Below, piece after piece: positions 15,747 to 16,839 of a DNA stretch of 16,839 nt (position 1 is its first letter; every line of letters begins with the position of its first letter). The notes under the pieces are model-generated. The model was not told the origin of the DNA. It ran no database searches and was given only the letters and a program-made list of their open reading frames with translations. The stretch is from JBCDCU01 sp039180865. GTDB taxonomy: Bacteria; Pseudomonadota; Alphaproteobacteria; Rhizobiales; JACESI01. The stretch is from contig JBCDCZ010000076.1 in assembly GCA_039180865.1 (NCBI GenBank), positions 1-16,839 on the forward strand, given 5' to 3'. A program made the position numbers and the translations under genes.

Positions 15747-15770
15747 AGGCTTGATCGTGGGATCGAGCCT
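15747..15770 (-). repeat. Inverted repeat in the pyrH leader, proximal
   Basis: Plus strand AGGCTTGATC (15747-15756) and GATCGAGCCT (15761-15770) form a near-perfect inverted repeat with a 4 bp centre. In the minus-strand RNA one of ten pairs becomes a C-A mismatch. It ends 27 nt before the pyrH ATG and contains two GATC sites. A function as hairpin or operator is inference. Confidence 0.5.
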
Positions 15771-15797
15771 TACACCAAGGCAAACCCCGTGTGAAGT

Positions 15798-15817
15798 GTT
15801 GATGAGGCTTCATCAAC
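15798..15817 (-). repeat. Inverted repeat in the pyrH leader, distal
   Basis: GTTGATGA (15798-15805) and TCATCAAC (15810-15817) are a perfect 8 bp inverted repeat around four bases (GGCT on the plus strand, AGCC on the minus). No T-tract follows on the minus strand, so it is not a second terminator for tsf. It sits between the tsf terminator and the proximal repeat. It could be a protein-binding site or an RNA hairpin. Confidence 0.5.
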
Positions 15818-15854
15818 TAAGACAAAAGGTTCGTTTTCGTGATCACGACACGCC

Positions 15855-15891
15855 AAAGAAAACGGGCGAGACAATGACTGCCCCGCCCGTT
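15855..15891 (-). terminator. Intrinsic terminator of tsf
   Basis: On the minus strand AACGGGCG (15891 down to 15884) pairs perfectly with CGCCCGTT (15868 down to 15861) around a 15 nt loop, and is followed by TTCTTT (15860-15855). The stem begins 26 nt after the tsf stop. It separates the tsf transcript, probably with rpsB beyond the window edge, from pyrH at least in part. Confidence 0.75.
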
Positions 15892-15917
15892 GAAATTTCT
15901 TAGCGAAAGCCAGCCAG

Positions 15918-16839
15918 TCAGTTGGTGCCAGCCATCGCCGCAACTTCCGCTGCAAAATCGTCTTCCTGCTTTTCGATGCCTTCACCGAGACCGAAACGCA
16001 CGAAGGACACGATCTTGATCGGCGCTCCGACATCTTTCTCAGCGGCTTTCGCCGCCTGCTCAACGGTGTTTTCTCCATCAACCACGAAGGTTTGAGACAA
16101 AAGCACCACTTCTTCATAATATTTCCGGAGCCGACCCTCGACCATTTTCTCAACGATGTTATCGGGCTTTCCGGAAGCCTTTGCCTGGTCGGCAAAAACA
16201 GTCCGCTCACGCTCGACAATTTCAGGATCGAGTTCTTCAACGTTGACAGCCAATGGATTGATCGCGGCAATGTGCATTGCGACCTGCCGTCCAAAGGTTT
16301 CGAGTTTTTCTTTATCACCGGATGATTCAAGTGCGACCAGCACACCGATCTTTCCAAGCCCCGGCGCGCTCGCATTATGAATATAGCTTGCAACGGCGCC
16401 GTCACTGACACTCAACATTGTCGAACGCCGCAACGTCATGTTCTCACCGATCTTGGCGATTGCCTCGGTGATTTCTGCTTCAATGCTGCGCCCGGTTCCA
16501 GGATAGTCGGCAGCCGCGAGGCGATCACGGTCTCCGTCAACGCTGAGCGCAACGCCCGCAATATCTTTGACGAGGCTCTGAAACGCATCGTTTCTTGCTA
16601 CAAAGTCCGTTTCAGAATTCAATTCCACCACCGCGGCGGATGTTCCTGAAGAGGCGACGCCAACGAGGCCCTCAGCGGCAACGCGTCCGGCTTTCTTGGC
16701 AGCTTTCGCAAGCCCTTTCTTGCGCAGCCAATCAACAGCAGCCTCAATGTCGCCGTCGGTCTCAGCAAGCGCCTTTTTACAATCCATCATGCCGACGCCG
16801 GTCTTTTCGCGCAGCTCTTTCACCATGGATGCGGTAATT
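15918..16839 (-). CDS. tsf: Elongation factor Ts, 5' end cut by the window edge
   Basis: Guanine-nucleotide exchange factor that releases GDP from EF-Tu. An internal ATG at 16826 opens a 302-residue frame, but it is not the true start: the codons at 16838-16827 read I-T-A-S in frame just before MVKELREKTGVGMMDCKKAL. EF-Ts proteins typically begin with a Met, one to three residues, then ITA-. So a few residues are missing beyond the edge and the full protein is probably about 308 residues. The N-terminal UBA-like domain is followed by the conserved SETDFVARNDAF stretch and the EF-Ts core with the dimerisation region. It ends in AMAGTN and is followed by an intrinsic terminator. rpsB is expected beyond the edge. 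Confidence 0.96.
   Translation of the reverse strand, partial: ITASMVKELREKTGVGMMDCKKALAETDGDIEAAVDWLRKKGLAKAAKKAGRVAAEGLVGVASSGTSAAVVELNSETDFVARNDAFQSLVKDIAGVALSVDGDRDRLAAADYPGTGRSIEAEITEAIAKIGENMTLRRSTMLSVSDGAVASYIHNASAPGLGKIGVLVALESSGDKEKLETFGRQVAMHIAAINPLAVNVEELDPEIVERERTVFADQAKASGKPDNIVEKMVEGRLRKYYEEVVLLSQTFVVDGENTVEQAAKAAEKDVGAPIKIVSFVRFGLGEGIEKQEDDFAAEVAAMAGTN

Noticed and set aside
15770..16411. 213-residue open frame in another minus-strand frame, overlapping tsf
   Set aside because: It runs through the tsf coding region and its terminator; the EF-Ts frame is clearly the real one.
1..16839. Search for a novel defence, mobile or biosynthetic system
   Set aside because: Almost every base from 28 to the right edge is in recognised housekeeping genes or short spacers. 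No unexplained gene, repeat array, attachment site or composition shift was seen.

Overview
This window is a conserved chromosomal block of housekeeping and cell-envelope genes from an alphaproteobacterium, most likely of the Hyphomicrobiales or a close relative. Three things support this: the gene order tsf-pyrH-frr-uppS-cdsA-dxr-rseP-bamA-lpxD-fabZ-lpxA-lpxI-lpxB converging on gltA and gltX, the use of LpxI instead of LpxH, and a short single-PDZ RseP. Base composition is moderate (a little over half G+C by eye) and looks even throughout. I see no mobile element, CRISPR array, tRNA or rRNA gene, prophage or accessory cassette.

Layout. Positions 1-3022 lie on the plus strand: gltX (glutamyl-tRNA synthetase), a 277 bp spacer with two stem-loops, and gltA (citrate synthase), closed by a clear intrinsic terminator. 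Everything from 3103 to the right edge lies on the minus strand and is read from right to left. It starts with tsf (EF-Ts), which is cut at its 5' end by the window edge and ends in an intrinsic terminator. Then come pyrH (UMP kinase), frr (ribosome recycling factor), uppS (undecaprenyl diphosphate synthase), cdsA (CDP-diglyceride synthase), dxr (DXP reductoisomerase), rseP (site-2 protease), bamA (outer-membrane assembly barrel), lpxD, fabZ, lpxA, lpxI and lpxB. The last two overlap as ATGA.

How the genes work together. Dxr feeds isoprenoid precursors that UppS turns into the C55 lipid carrier. CdsA makes CDP-diacylglycerol for phospholipids. LpxA, LpxD, LpxI and LpxB provide four steps of lipid A synthesis; LpxC is not in this window. 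FabZ handles the 3-hydroxyacyl-ACP pool that LpxA and LpxD draw on. BamA inserts outer-membrane proteins, and RseP acts in envelope proteolysis. Tsf, PyrH, Frr and GltX serve translation and nucleotide supply; GltA starts the TCA cycle. Likely internal breaks in the minus-strand cluster are the spacers before pyrH, frr, rseP and bamA.

I found no previously undescribed system. The points most worth a second look are the pyrH leader (two tandem inverted repeats between the tsf terminator and a start without a Shine-Dalgarno sequence), two unusual residues in the PyrH UMP site, a stem-loop just upstream of gltA, and several start-site corrections (gltA, rseP, dxr, frr, tsf).
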